DNA of 64,000 nt from Spirosoma oryzicola (GCF_021233055.1 NZ_CP089542.1:62001-126000), one strand, 5' to 3'; shown: positions 8,972-17,711, counted from the first letter of the stretch. Translations and numbers: made by a program. The notes: generated by a model from the sequence alone, not told the origin.

Positions 8972-9195
8972 GTACTACTCAAGTATCATTAACTTCAATG
9001 TAGAGTCAAGAAGTACACCGTATCAGGCTGATTGTTTTGTTATAAAGCTGTTCTCCAGTGTAACAGAGCCTACGTTAAACTGATTATCATTCATAGTATG
9101 ACATGATCGAATCAATTTTGTGGCTTACTTAACAGTCAAACTCGACGCATCATGTTTAGCACACCGAGTTTATAACCTTGTGCTTTCTTTGCCGC

Positions 9196-9768
9196 ATGGA
9201 CAAATCAAATGGATACGAAGACATAGCGGCTCGTTTTATCCAGAGTCGCACAAAAACCATTGGTACACCGTCAGTACAGCTCTGGGCCAGAACGCTGCCA
9301 CCAAAAGCTACAGTACTGGACCTAGGCTGCGGAACGGGTCTACCTGTTTCCGAAGTGTTGATGAACGAAGGGCTGGAAGTGTATGGAATTGATGCATCGC
9401 CGACGCTGGCTCAAGCCTTTCACCTGAATTTTCCCCATTCGCCTGTTGCTTGTGAAGCTGTCGAAGAGTCTTTGTTCTTTGATCGCCAGTTTGATGCGAT
9501 CATCGCCTGGGGGTTACTATTTCTTCTTACGGTTGATAGTCAACAGATTGTAATACGAAAAGTAGCGAAAGCCTTACCATCGGGTGGAAAGTTCTTGTTC
9601 ACATCGCCCTCACAAGCCGTTAGTTGGAAAGATGCCCTGACGGCCTGCGAATCCAATTCGCTAGGCGCGAAAAAATACAAATCGTTATTGAGCGCTTCGG
9701 GATTACGGCTCCTTGAGGAGTTCGATGATGAGGGAGGCAACCATTACTTTAGCGCCATAAAAATTTAA
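9196..9768 (+). CDS. Class I SAM-dependent methyltransferase
   Basis: 190 residues from ATG 9196; the TTG at 9178 would add six residues and is less likely. Motif I is VLDLGCGTGLPVSEVL, the glycine-rich AdoMet loop; YGIDASP follows as motif II with an acidic ribose-binding residue, then FDAIIAWGLLFLL as motif IV. This matches Methyltransf_11/25-type enzymes. The substrate cannot be told. It has no close partner on the same strand and ends 70 bases before a convergent gene. Confidence 0.88.
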   Translation: MDKSNGYEDIAARFIQSRTKTIGTPSVQLWARTLPPKATVLDLGCGTGLPVSEVLMNEGLEVYGIDASPTLAQAFHLNFPHSPVACEAVEESLFFDRQFDAIIAWGLLFLLTVDSQQIVIRKVAKALPSGGKFLFTSPSQAVSWKDALTACESNSLGAKKYKSLLSASGLRLLEEFDDEGGNHYFSAIKI

Positions 9769-9837
9769 AAAGCTGTCCACCAACGTCAGAAAAAATACGA
9801 ATCAAGCCCATTGAAAATGACAGGTTCTTTTTACTGT

Positions 9838-10296
9838 TCAGTTCGTTTTTACAGGAAAAAGCTTTTCATCTACTTCTGTGCCTTGGCCAGCTACTCGACA
9901 CCAACCACTGGACATTTTGTGATAAACCTCTAAACGTCTTACCTTCAAATTTACATCTCGGCCATCTACCACTAATTGCACATCGGCCAGAAAATTAACC
10001 ACGGCCATCTTACCCTCGTATATGCGGATGTATTCGTGGCCCGGTACGGGCCGCACGGATTTGAAAACCAATTTTTCTTTGGCTTGCACCCCTTGCCACT
10101 GTTGGTGAGAAAAGGATATGTCGCCTTTAGGGCCAACAGCGACGAAATCATTGCAGTCAATAGGCACGTCTGGTTTTCGATGACGCATGAGTTCTCTGAT
10201 TTCCTGCCTTTCTTTTGGATAGCTGGTTGTATCAATCTGAGCAAGAGCATTGCAACTGCCCAGCACGACTAGAAACAGGGTAATCAGTTTGTTCAT
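9838..10296 (-). CDS. SnoaL/NTF2-like (DUF4440-type) secreted protein
   Basis: 152 residues with a signal peptide (MNKLITLFLVVLGSCNALAQ). The cysteine at position 15 is in a poor lipobox, so secretion is more likely than lipidation. The rest has the alpha-plus-beta pattern of NTF2-fold proteins: an early helix (KERQEIRELMRHRK), then strands such as MAVVNFLADVQLVVDG and RRLEVYHKMSSGWCRVAGQ with the typical W-x-hydrophobic near the end. The function of such proteins ranges from isomerase to binding protein; nothing nearby narrows it. Confidence 0.65.
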   Translation of the reverse strand: MNKLITLFLVVLGSCNALAQIDTTSYPKERQEIRELMRHRKPDVPIDCNDFVAVGPKGDISFSHQQWQGVQAKEKLVFKSVRPVPGHEYIRIYEGKMAVVNFLADVQLVVDGRDVNLKVRRLEVYHKMSSGWCRVAGQGTEVDEKLFPVKTN

Positions 10297-10325
10297 GACA
10301 GACGATTCATTTTTGTGAGAAATTA

Positions 10326-10363
10326 AGTGCGTCTGTAAAAAGTACGATTTTTACAGACGCACT
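10326..10363. repeat. Perfect 16-bp inverted repeat in divergent intergenic region
   Basis: AGTGCGTCTGTAAAAA (10326-10341) and TTTTTACAGACGCACT (10348-10363) are exact reverse complements with a 6-base loop. It looks like an intrinsic terminator with A/T flanks on both strands, yet it lies 30 bases upstream of the SnoaL-like start and 148 bases upstream of the gene at 10511. An operator, a leader attenuator or a relic terminator of a lost gene are possible. Confidence 0.7.
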
Positions 10364-10510
10364 CGATCAAATTTTTATTATTAGGTTTTGGACTGCTATC
10401 TGTTTTGACACCCCAATTTATAAGCAGGCGTATCTTGCTCGTCTTGAGTAATTATTCTAGCGATAGCTGGTATCTTATCGATAAATTTACCCTGTTGACT
10501 TTACCATCGT

Positions 10511-11319
10511 ATGAAGTACAGATTTGTGTCCAACGAGCTGATAGCTACTGGTGTTATCTTGTTGCTGTGGCTTGTTAGTTGTGGTCCCTTACGGGCACAA
10601 ATACTCCCCGACTCAGTTGGCTGCGGAGTAATCGAGTTAACTCCACAGCAGGCTAAGTCATTCGTGCAACAGGCAAATCTGGCCCTGCAACGTAAGCAGT
10701 TGACCAATCCATCAGGGATTACGGCCATCACCTATATTCCTATTCGCCCACATATCATTAACCGGACAGATGGAACAGGTGGGTTTAGCATTGCTAGTAT
10801 GAATCAGGCATTGGCAAAAACCAACCGGCACTTCCTGCTCAATGGCTACAGCATACAGTTCTTTTTTGCAGGAACCTCGCCCCATTACATTAACAACGAT
10901 ACCTCGAGATGGGCTACTTCATCGAACGAGCTACCCACCCCACCACCGGATTCACCCCCGTTGGCGGGGTGGGCCCCAACGTCACCTCCTTCACCGACAA
11001 CCAGCTCGCCACCGGCACCCACTACTGGTACCGCATCCGCCCCTCCAACTCCGCCACCGGTAGTCTGAGCCAGACCCTCTCACTTGCTGCCTGCTCGGCT
11101 CCGCTTTACTCGCTCAAGGACGGCTGGTGGACTGATGCTACGGTGTGGTCCTGCAACCGGGTGCCCGGGCCGGGTGATGTGGTGCAGGTCAAGCACCAGT
11201 TGCAGCTACCAGCCAACTACGTAGCGACTCTACAGCGGATCGGCTTTGATCGGGGAAAGACGCTGACCTACAGCATAAACGCTCAGCTCAAACTGGGAAA
11301 CCAAACACTAAAGCCTTAG
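10511..11319 (+). pseudogene. Broken secreted metalloprotease/FN3 gene (internal deletion)
   Basis: The 5' part (10511 to about 10905) encodes a signal peptide (VILLLWLVSCGPLRAQ) and a segment, TDGTGGFSIASMNQALAKTN, like the N-terminus of pappalysin-type zinc metalloproteases of Bacteroidota. The 3' part, in another frame from about 10900 to the TAA at 11317-11319, reads as a fibronectin type III domain (GYFIERATHPTTGF, TDNQLATGTHYWYRIRP) and a C-terminal region (SLKDGWWTDATVWSCNRVPG). The HExxH catalytic domain is absent. The proline-rich tail of the first frame (to 11068) is only the wrong-frame reading of the FN3 part. A large deletion ending out of frame near 10905 explains this best. Confidence 0.75.
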
Positions 11320-11348
11320 CTCGTGTACAGCCAACAGGTAGCTTTCTT

Positions 11349-12245
11349 TTATCGAACAAAGGACCTCAGAAAATCAAGGCTAGTCGTCCAGCGAAGGTTT
11401 GGATACCGTTCGTTTGCCAGCTGTGTATGATGTGTAGTAAACATCGAATACATGTACTGCCCCTGCTGCCATTTTGCATACAGCTCGTTTTCACCGGCCG
11501 GGTATTGAGCTCGTTGCTTTTTTATAAATTGCGCAAAATCGTCAAGACTCGACAGCTGCTGAATCCTGAACTCCTGATTGGTTAACTGCTTTACCTCATG
11601 CCACAGCAACGTGGGGCTTACCTGAAAACTGGCAATCTGTAAGTTTCTAGGAGTTTCTACATCCAAAGCTACTTCTGCCGTGAAGGCGGCTGTGTCATCC
11701 ATCGTTGTGAAATCCAGTTTCCAGTCTGCTTTGTCGCCCCAGTAACCGATGCTCTTTTCTTTCAGGTTCAAAACCGGCGTGTTGTATTGGAGTATGTCGG
11801 CAAAAGCACCGTTGAAAACCGAAGAAGCTTGTATGGGCATACGGTCGAGATACTGTCTGAACTCCCGCCGTAAATCAAAATTCCTGTTTTCGCCCGGTAC
11901 AAGATCCGTGTAATCGGTACAAAAGTCAGAGGGGATAAACCGTTTAACACCGGCTTGTACAGCGCCATCCAGGATTCTCTTCTGCAATTCAATAATTACA
12001 TCGCCTAAGCCGGCCAGGGCAGACACCACGCAATGAGCCTCTGTACTCGCTTTGGCGATGGCGTCGACGCTGTCCAGATCTACCTCCTGAACAGTAGCCC
12101 CCATTTGCTCCAGCGCTTTCACTTTTTCGGGATCAGTCGATGTTCGAACGACCGCCTGTACTGCTGCACCCCGTTGTATGAGTTCACGCGTAATTCTGTT
12201 CCCCAAATTGCCGGTTGCCCCGAACACTACGATTTTCTTTTGCAT
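11349..12245 (-). CDS. NmrA-like NAD(P)-binding protein
   Basis: 298 residues. The N-terminus VVFGATGNLGNRITREL is the Rossmann GxxGxxG motif of atypical SDRs, followed by ALEQMGATVQEVDLDS, as in NmrA/isoflavone-reductase-like proteins. No Tyr-x3-Lys active site is obvious, so it could be a redox sensor or a reductase. It starts 35 bases after the hydrolase at 12281 on the same strand, and a Crp-type regulator lies further upstream; the three are likely one transcription unit. Confidence 0.85.
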   Translation of the reverse strand: MQKKIVVFGATGNLGNRITRELIQRGAAVQAVVRTSTDPEKVKALEQMGATVQEVDLDSVDAIAKASTEAHCVVSALAGLGDVIIELQKRILDGAVQAGVKRFIPSDFCTDYTDLVPGENRNFDLRREFRQYLDRMPIQASSVFNGAFADILQYNTPVLNLKEKSIGYWGDKADWKLDFTTMDDTAAFTAEVALDVETPRNLQIASFQVSPTLLWHEVKQLTNQEFRIQQLSSLDDFAQFIKKQRAQYPAGENELYAKWQQGQYMYSMFTTHHTQLANERYPNLRWTTSLDFLRSFVR

Positions 12246-12280
12246 TGCTATTTTTCTATTTAAAACAATTTATCGACTGA

Positions 12281-13216
12281 TTAGGCCAGGAAGCTCAATA
12301 CCGCATCAAGCACCTGGGTAGGCTGTTCTTCGAACAAATAATGGCCACTATCCAGAATGCCAACCAGTTGTACGTCTTTAGCTACGTGAGGCAGTCCCAT
12401 TTTCATGTACTGAAAACTTATGTAACTACCAATTCCTAGCACCGGCATAGCAAGCGGTTCATATACTTTGGCATCTTCGATGTCCTGTAGAAACGTTTGA
12501 TACCAGGCATTAGCCGCTCGGATGCTTTCAGCATCGTTGTAAGAAGCGGCATAAATGTTTCTCTCTAAAGAAGTCATTTTACGATCGTCAATCATGACGT
12601 AGTTAAAAAGCCAGTCCAGCAAATACTGGAAGCGTCCTGGCAACAGCTGTTCCGGTAATCCTTTTACCTGATTAAATCCCATCCACCAGGCGTAGGGCCG
12701 ATTCGCATCCATCTTCTCCGTAAATGTACCGGCAGGTGGGATCAGACTCATCTGTAGCATTCCCTCACTGGGATGCGAGCCGTCCAGGACAACCAGCTTT
12801 TGAGTAAATTGGGGGTAGTTAAACGCGAAGCTCATAGCGACCATTCCACCAATGTCGTGCCCCATCATGTTGACTTTTGTTAAGCCTATTTGTTGGAGCA
12901 AGGCCAAAATATCGGCAGCCATGGTTTTCTTGTCGTAGCCGGAATGAGGTTTTTCTGAGCTACCCATACCTCTGATATCAACGACAATCACGCGGTATCG
13001 TTTGGCGAGTTCTACGGCAACGGGTTGGTAGGAAAACCAGGTTTGCGGCCAGCCGGGTAGACAAACCAGAGGCTCACCCGTACCGCCTTCTACGTAATGC
13101 AACCGCACTCCGTTGACTGTTGCGTATTGATTGGTGAAGCCTGGAAAATGGGCTATCAATGCCTCGTCTGAATACAGATTTCGAGGTTCTGTTGGGTTCT
13201 TGCTAAGTTGAGTCAT
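12281..13216 (-). CDS. Alpha/beta hydrolase, epoxide hydrolase/haloalkane dehalogenase-like
   Basis: 311 residues from ATG 13216; TTG 13237 would extend it by seven residues. The oxyanion motif is LPGWPQTW, the nucleophile elbow is GHDIGGMVA with an aspartate nucleophile as in epoxide hydrolases and dehalogenases, and the catalytic histidine is in DSGHYLFEE near the C-terminus. Cap-domain residues lie between. It is cytoplasmic (no signal peptide). It is flanked by a Crp-family regulator upstream and an NmrA-like protein downstream on the same strand, suggesting a small detoxification or redox-linked operon. Confidence 0.87.
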   Translation of the reverse strand: MTQLSKNPTEPRNLYSDEALIAHFPGFTNQYATVNGVRLHYVEGGTGEPLVCLPGWPQTWFSYQPVAVELAKRYRVIVVDIRGMGSSEKPHSGYDKKTMAADILALLQQIGLTKVNMMGHDIGGMVAMSFAFNYPQFTQKLVVLDGSHPSEGMLQMSLIPPAGTFTEKMDANRPYAWWMGFNQVKGLPEQLLPGRFQYLLDWLFNYVMIDDRKMTSLERNIYAASYNDAESIRAANAWYQTFLQDIEDAKVYEPLAMPVLGIGSYISFQYMKMGLPHVAKDVQLVGILDSGHYLFEEQPTQVLDAVLSFLA

Positions 13217-13288
13217 CGTTGTTTTTTTATGACTCAAAAGTAGGCTGGCGATGAAGGGGCAAAACTACCAAATGGTAGAGAATGACTC

Positions 13289-13852
13289 TTACCGGATTTT
13301 TTTCCTAATCCGGCTTAGGGCATTTGGGGTGATGCCCAGTACGGCGGCTACCTGCTTGACCGGTGCTTTCTGAATAAGTTGAGAATTTGTCAGGAAGGCC
13401 AGATAGCGTTCTTCGGCAGATAAGGTTTGAAAATTCATGATCTGGTCGATCATTCGGATGGTCGTAGCCTCCCAGATTTTCCGGCCGAACTCCTCCCAGG
13501 CAGGCACCTGGCTGTACAGAAAATCCATGTCTTTTTTATCAATCACGATTAGTCGGGTTTCGTCGATGGCGTCGATATTAAACCGGGAAGGTTTCTGAGG
13601 ATGAAGGCTTGAGATTTCTGTAAAGAATTCATTTTCAAACATAACCCAGGTCGTATTCTCCTGGTCATGAAGCTCGTAAAAAAAGCGAACACCGCCGGAT
13701 ACAATGAAAAAGTATTGATGAGCAATTTGCCCCTTCCTTAAAATGAGCTTGCCTTTGGGAATTTGTCTTTCGCTGCATCGGGAAAGCACAAGTTGTAAAT
13801 CCAGATCGTCGATCCAGACGATTCCTTTGATGAATTTTATAAATTCTTCCAT
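13289..13852 (-). CDS. Crp/Fnr-family transcriptional regulator
   Basis: 187 residues. A cyclic-nucleotide-binding-like beta roll covers residues 15-115 (KLILRKGQIAHQYFFIVSGG), followed by a long dimer helix and a compact C-terminal helix-turn-helix (VKQVAAVLGITPNALSRIRKK). The cAMP-binding arginine/serine motif is not evident, so another signal is likely. This short form is very common in Bacteroidota next to oxidoreductase or hydrolase genes. It is separated by 72 bases from the hydrolase it probably controls. Confidence 0.9.
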   Translation of the reverse strand: MEEFIKFIKGIVWIDDLDLQLVLSRCSERQIPKGKLILRKGQIAHQYFFIVSGGVRFFYELHDQENTTWVMFENEFFTEISSLHPQKPSRFNIDAIDETRLIVIDKKDMDFLYSQVPAWEEFGRKIWEATTIRMIDQIMNFQTLSAEERYLAFLTNSQLIQKAPVKQVAAVLGITPNALSRIRKKIR

Positions 13853-14241
13853 TGGGGTTCTTCAAGTCCTTCTTCTAATGTGACGATTCGTAAAACGTAG
13901 AAGTACCGTTTCTTTCCTTCACACACTTGTTAACTGAGACGAGCGATTAATAAGCTTCTACAAGGTAAGCGATGGATCAAGGAAATAATTGAATGATTTG
14001 TCTTTCTATGCCAAAAGAGATTTCTTTGTCAGACGTGACTTTGCCTAGCGAGTTGTCGCAAAGAGAACGATTGTCGCTTGCCCGTCAAGAATTTAGTTGA
14101 TTCGAATGCCTAAAAAATTGTCTGCATTCTTGAGTATGGCTAGATCAGTTTTTTAACTGATGCTAACGTACACAGCGAAGAATTAATCGTGCGCATTGAA
14201 AGAATCCAAAGTTCCTAGACTTTCTTAACCTAAACGTTCGT
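13853..14241. other. Divergent intergenic region, no confident gene
   Basis: Lies between the Crp-type regulator (leftward) and the small membrane protein (rightward). A 30-codon ATG frame at 14008-14100 (MPKEISLSDVTL to QEFS) is visible but is too short and isolated to call. No strong inverted repeat was found. Confidence 0.5.
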
Positions 14242-14502
14242 ATGTTTCCAAGTAAAGACTATTCTACAATGACGCTTGACGAATTAGTGTCAGAAGAGAA
14301 AAAGATGAAGTCGCAAAAGATAATGACTGTCTTATTTATCGGTTTTTTCGTAGGCATTGCCATTTGGACTGCTACCCATAAAAGTCCTTTTCTGACTATG
14401 ATTTTGCTGGTTGTTTCTCTTCTGATCGGTTCCAGCTATTCGAAAAACCTGAAGAATATTCAAGCAGAAATAAGCCGCCGGGAAACGATTCAACAGGATT
14501 GA
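14242..14502 (+). CDS. Small two-helix membrane protein, hypothetical
   Basis: 86 residues. A charged N-terminal helix (LDELVSEEKKMKSQK) is followed by two membrane segments (MTVLFIGFFVGIAIWTA and FLTMILLVVSLLIGSSY) and a charged tail (LKNIQAEISRRE). Similar short membrane proteins are widespread in Cytophagales but have no assigned role that I know. Start ATG 14242. It converges on the RES toxin gene with only 33 bases between stops. Confidence 0.7.
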   Translation: MFPSKDYSTMTLDELVSEEKKMKSQKIMTVLFIGFFVGIAIWTATHKSPFLTMILLVVSLLIGSSYSKNLKNIQAEISRRETIQQD

Positions 14503-14535
14503 CACGGCTTAGGTATTGGGGGCCAAACACTATTT

Positions 14536-14988
14536 TCACAAAAGCCGGGAATCCCAAAAATAATCCTCCGTCCGTACAATCTGAACGTTTCGGTTGAAAT
14601 CTGGATGCTCTGTGTTGATGACGTAATTGTATTCGTAGACAATAACGGCGGAGGGAACCTTGAGTACTAAACTCTCCTGGCTGTTGTACCAGGTGGAACC
14701 AATCGTCTGCAAAGCGGTATAACCCGCTAAGCTTCGCCAGTTTGCGGGAAGATCTTTTTGCTGAATCTGCTTGATGAGGTAATCCTCGTCGGCGATGGAG
14801 ATGACCATCACTTTGTACTTTGTGGCCGGTTGAATAGCCCCCCGGTGAACTACCAGCTCCAAAGATGACAAGGAACGGGATGAACCGGTGTAAATAACCT
14901 GCTGCCCTTTCAGGTTCCAGCGATTGGCGCTGCCCGATGAACTTAGTGAATTGGCGTGGATCTCTTTGCTGATTCGGAATACTTCCAT
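14536..14988 (-). CDS. RES-domain toxin (NAD-degrading type)
   Basis: 150 residues covering a complete RES domain: early MEVFRISK arginine, ANRWNLKGQQVIYTGSS, SLELVVHRG with the conserved glutamate, and LVLKVPSAVI near the end. RES toxins such as MbcT, ParT and Xre-RES family members deplete NAD+ or ADP-ribosylate targets. The gene begins 3 bases after the stop of its likely antitoxin at 14992-15423, the standard antitoxin-first order of this type II system. Confidence 0.9.
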   Translation of the reverse strand: MEVFRISKEIHANSLSSSGSANRWNLKGQQVIYTGSSRSLSSLELVVHRGAIQPATKYKVMVISIADEDYLIKQIQQKDLPANWRSLAGYTALQTIGSTWYNSQESLVLKVPSAVIVYEYNYVINTEHPDFNRNVQIVRTEDYFWDSRLL

Positions 14989-14991
14989 CGC

Positions 14992-15423
14992 TTACACATT
15001 ATCTCCGTACTCCATGGCGGTCAATCGATCATCTACAAATTTTACCCCTGTCACCGTATTCAAATAAGAATTAGGACTTTTATTATCGAAAAAAAAGTTC
15101 TTGCGGTTCAACCACTGGTCAAATTCTTTCACTGACCCAAACACCTCAATGCCATGTTTAATTAGGGCTAACAAAAGCAATACCTGCTCTTTGACGTTTT
15201 CCTTGAAGGTATTCTGAGGCTTTTTGTATTCCCGGAATGTTTTGACGCTCACATTGAGCCAGTCCGAAATAATGTCATCGTTGAAGTCCGTCAACGTTTT
15301 GATGGCATTGACATGCTGCCAGTTAATATCCTTTGTGTATAGAAAGGAAAGAATTTCACTGTCGTTGATGTGCCCAGGCACATCCCTCAGAATATGGCTT
15401 TCTGCCGACGCTGCTCGTTTCAT
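14992..15423 (-). CDS. Xre/MbcA/ParS-type antitoxin (DUF2384)
   Basis: 143 residues. An N-terminal helical DNA-binding part (residues 20-75, including DFNDDIISDWLNVSVKTFREYKK) precedes the toxin-binding domain (LLLALIKHGIEVFGSVKEFDQWLNR and SPNSYLNTVTGVKFVDDRL), the usual DUF2384 signature. It should neutralise the RES toxin and repress the shared promoter upstream of 15423. Together with the RES gene it forms a complete pair. Confidence 0.9.
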   Translation of the reverse strand: MKRAASAESHILRDVPGHINDSEILSFLYTKDINWQHVNAIKTLTDFNDDIISDWLNVSVKTFREYKKPQNTFKENVKEQVLLLLALIKHGIEVFGSVKEFDQWLNRKNFFFDNKSPNSYLNTVTGVKFVDDRLTAMEYGDNV

Positions 15424-15694
15424 GTTAGTTGGCTTTTGACCCTTAACACAAATTTAGGAACTTTTGCTCTTTATGAAGGGAATTTTTTCTCTTTGAAGTT
15501 CTAAAACGAAACACTATCAATATTCTTGATGACAGCGTGCATATATCGACTACACCGCTTGTCCTTTTACAAAAAGTCATAACGATACGTTTCCAGCCCG
15601 TCGCTCAAAAACAAACAGCCAGCGTGAACAGTTATTTCGCCAATGCAGCCAACCCAGTAGGAGCAGAGCTGCCATACCACTACTTAATAACACG

Positions 15695-16027
15695 ATGAAA
15701 ACGAACATGCTTTTAGCAATTGCGCTTTGCGCGACATTAACCACCGGCGCACTGGCACAGGATGATCAGGCTACTAAGGAGGCCCGGAAGGAAAAAACAA
15801 GAGAAGACGTCAAGCGCGTTGGCAACAAAGTCGAAAATGGTGTTGCTGATGGAGCACATGCGGTTGGCACGGCTGGCCGTGCGACCGGAAAAGCCGTTGG
15901 TAAAGCAGGTAAAGCAACTGGCGAGGCTGTAGCCAATGGGGCAAAAGCGACCGGCCGGGCCGTTACCAAGGCGACCAAAGCGACTGGTCGGGCTATTAGT
16001 GGCGAAGCAAAGAAAGTAGACAACTAG
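15695..16027 (+). CDS. Secreted Ala/Lys/Gly-rich protein with 11-residue repeats
   Basis: 110 residues: a signal peptide (MKTNMLLAIALCATLTTGALA), a charged spacer, then four consecutive 11-residue units, RATGKAVGKAG, KATGEAVANGA, KATGRAVTKAT and KATGRAISGEA (residues 62-105). The period of 11 and the Ala/Lys/Gly/Thr content resemble LEA group 3 and other amphipathic-helix stress proteins; histone H1-like tails are an alternative, but the signal peptide speaks against DNA binding. It is followed by an intrinsic terminator. Function unknown; envelope or desiccation protection is a guess. Confidence 0.75.
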   Translation: MKTNMLLAIALCATLTTGALAQDDQATKEARKEKTREDVKRVGNKVENGVADGAHAVGTAGRATGKAVGKAGKATGEAVANGAKATGRAVTKATKATGRAISGEAKKVDN

Positions 16028-16050
16028 TCGGTCCATAATGAATAAATAAA

Positions 16051-16085
16051 AAGGCGATAGCTACCGTAGCTACCGCCTTTTTTAC
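16051..16085 (+). terminator. Intrinsic terminator after repeat protein
   Basis: AAGGCGATAGCTA pairs with TAGCTACCGCCTT with one mismatch and is followed by a run of T (16078-16083). It sits 24 bases after the stop of the 11-mer repeat protein. Confidence 0.85.
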
Positions 16086-16235
16086 CCTTGGGCTACAGCG
16101 TACAATCGCTGAGCTTCGCCAAGCTTAAACCGATGACAAATGAGCGTAGTTTAATGCTCCATCGGATTAAACATAAGCACGATTCGTTGCCTTTTTCGAG
16201 CCAATCAATAAGTTACACTATCTGATTTGTCTACC

Positions 16236-17711
16236 ATGCACAAACTCTCCTACCACAAATTTCTCACTGTCAGCATAACGTCTCTACTTGTTTTTGCGTG
16301 CGCCCGTAATCCGGTTACCGGAAAGCGTGAAATAAACCTGATGTCGACTGAACAGGAAATTGCCATAGGCCAAGAATCTCATCCATCGGTTATTGCCACA
16401 ATGGGGCTATACGATGATAAGAAACTTCAGGCTTTTATGAACGAGAAAGGCAAAGCGATGGCCAAAGTTTCGCATCGGCCCGACCTCCCTTATCAGTTCT
16501 TTATTGTCGATTCGCCCATCGTTAATGCCTTTGCCGTACCGGGAGGCTACGTTTATTTTACACGCGGTATTTTGGCCCACTTCAACAATGAAGCGGAATT
16601 TGCTGGCGTACTTGGCCACGAAATCGGCCACATCACGGCCAAACATGCAGCCCGCTCGCAAAAAAGCCAATTGCTTAGTTCTATTGCGCTTATTGGCGGA
16701 GCCGTGCTGGCCCCGCAGGTGGTCGGTCAGAATATCGAAGCCCTTCAACAGGGATTAGGTCTTTTGTCCCTGAAATACAGCCGTGATCACGAATCGGAGT
16801 CCGATAATCTAGGCGTTGAATATTCTAGTAAGATTGGTTACGATGCCCGCGAGATGGGCGATTTTTTCGGGACGCTTAAACGTCTTTCCGAAAAATCGGG
16901 ACAGGCTATACCTCAGTTTATGTCTACGCACCCTGATCCGGGTAACCGCTTCACGCGCGTGCATCAACTGGCGAAAGACTATCAGGCCAAGAATCCCGCT
17001 TCGTATCAGGTAAATCGCGATCAGTATATGCGCCTGATTGACGGCATTATGTACGGAGAAGATCCCCGGCAGGGTTTCGTCGAAAACGGGTATTTTTATC
17101 ATCCTGAACTGCGTTTTCAGTTTCCTGTACCAACTAGCTGGCAGTCTCAAAATTCGCCAAGTCAGTTTCAAATGGCAGCTAAAGACGGTAAATCTGCAAT
17201 GATTCTCACGCTGGCGAAAGGTTCGTCATTGGACGAAGCGGCCCAGAATTTGGTAAAAGAATTAAGTCTGAATGTACTGGAAAACGGAAAAACCACCATC
17301 AATGGTAATCCGGCCTACGTGCTTATTTCGCGGCAACAACAGCAACAGCAGCAGGGACAGCAGCAACAACAAGATCCTAGAACGGCGCTTCAGATTGGTA
17401 CCTGGCTGATACAATATAACAATGCTATCTACGCGCTGCACGGATTAGCGACAAACGCTGACTTCAACGCTAGCTTTGGTACCTTCAAGCAGGTAGCCGA
17501 GAATTTCCGCTCACTCTCCGATCCGGATAAAATCAACCGCAAGGCTGAACGGGTATTTGTAAAAACATCGCCCCGTGACGGTTCATTTCGGGAAGTGGTC
17601 ACCGCCTTGGGACTGCCTGCCAATCGGGTAGAAGAGGCCGGTATACTAAATGGCCTTCAAGCTGATGACCGCGTAACGAGAGGCACGTTGGTTAAGGTCA
17701 TTAGTCGGTAG
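16236..17711 (+). CDS. M48-family zinc metalloprotease, lipoprotein
   Basis: 491 residues from ATG 16236 (TTG 16227 is less likely). The signal ends in a lipobox, LLVFAC (Cys22), so it is probably membrane-anchored on the periplasmic side. The zinc site is HEIGH (128-132) with the third ligand in ESESDNLGVEY. This is the BepA/LoiP-like soluble M48C class involved in outer-membrane protein quality control. After the protease domain comes a region with a glutamine-rich stretch near residue 370 (RQQQQQQQGQQQQQDP) and a C-terminal segment like those seen after TPR-less homologues. Stand-alone gene ended by a strong hairpin. Confidence 0.92.
   Translation: MHKLSYHKFLTVSITSLLVFACARNPVTGKREINLMSTEQEIAIGQESHPSVIATMGLYDDKKLQAFMNEKGKAMAKVSHRPDLPYQFFIVDSPIVNAFAVPGGYVYFTRGILAHFNNEAEFAGVLGHEIGHITAKHAARSQKSQLLSSIALIGGAVLAPQVVGQNIEALQQGLGLLSLKYSRDHESESDNLGVEYSSKIGYDAREMGDFFGTLKRLSEKSGQAIPQFMSTHPDPGNRFTRVHQLAKDYQAKNPASYQVNRDQYMRLIDGIMYGEDPRQGFVENGYFYHPELRFQFPVPTSWQSQNSPSQFQMAAKDGKSAMILTLAKGSSLDEAAQNLVKELSLNVLENGKTTINGNPAYVLISRQQQQQQQGQQQQQDPRTALQIGTWLIQYNNAIYALHGLATNADFNASFGTFKQVAENFRSLSDPDKINRKAERVFVKTSPRDGSFREVVTALGLPANRVEEAGILNGLQADDRVTRGTLVKVISR

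Noticed and set aside
9120..9392. 90-codon plus-strand frame over the methyltransferase start
   Set aside because: It runs out of phase with the AdoMet motif region at 9196-9768 and has no coding character of its own.
10842..11068. Proline-rich frame after the metalloprotease N-terminus
   Set aside because: The PPPDSPP-type tail is the wrong-frame reading of the FN3 domain; the true FN3 reading is in the 10909 frame.
14008..14100. 30-codon ATG frame
   Set aside because: Too short and isolated to support; left as a note in the intergenic entry.
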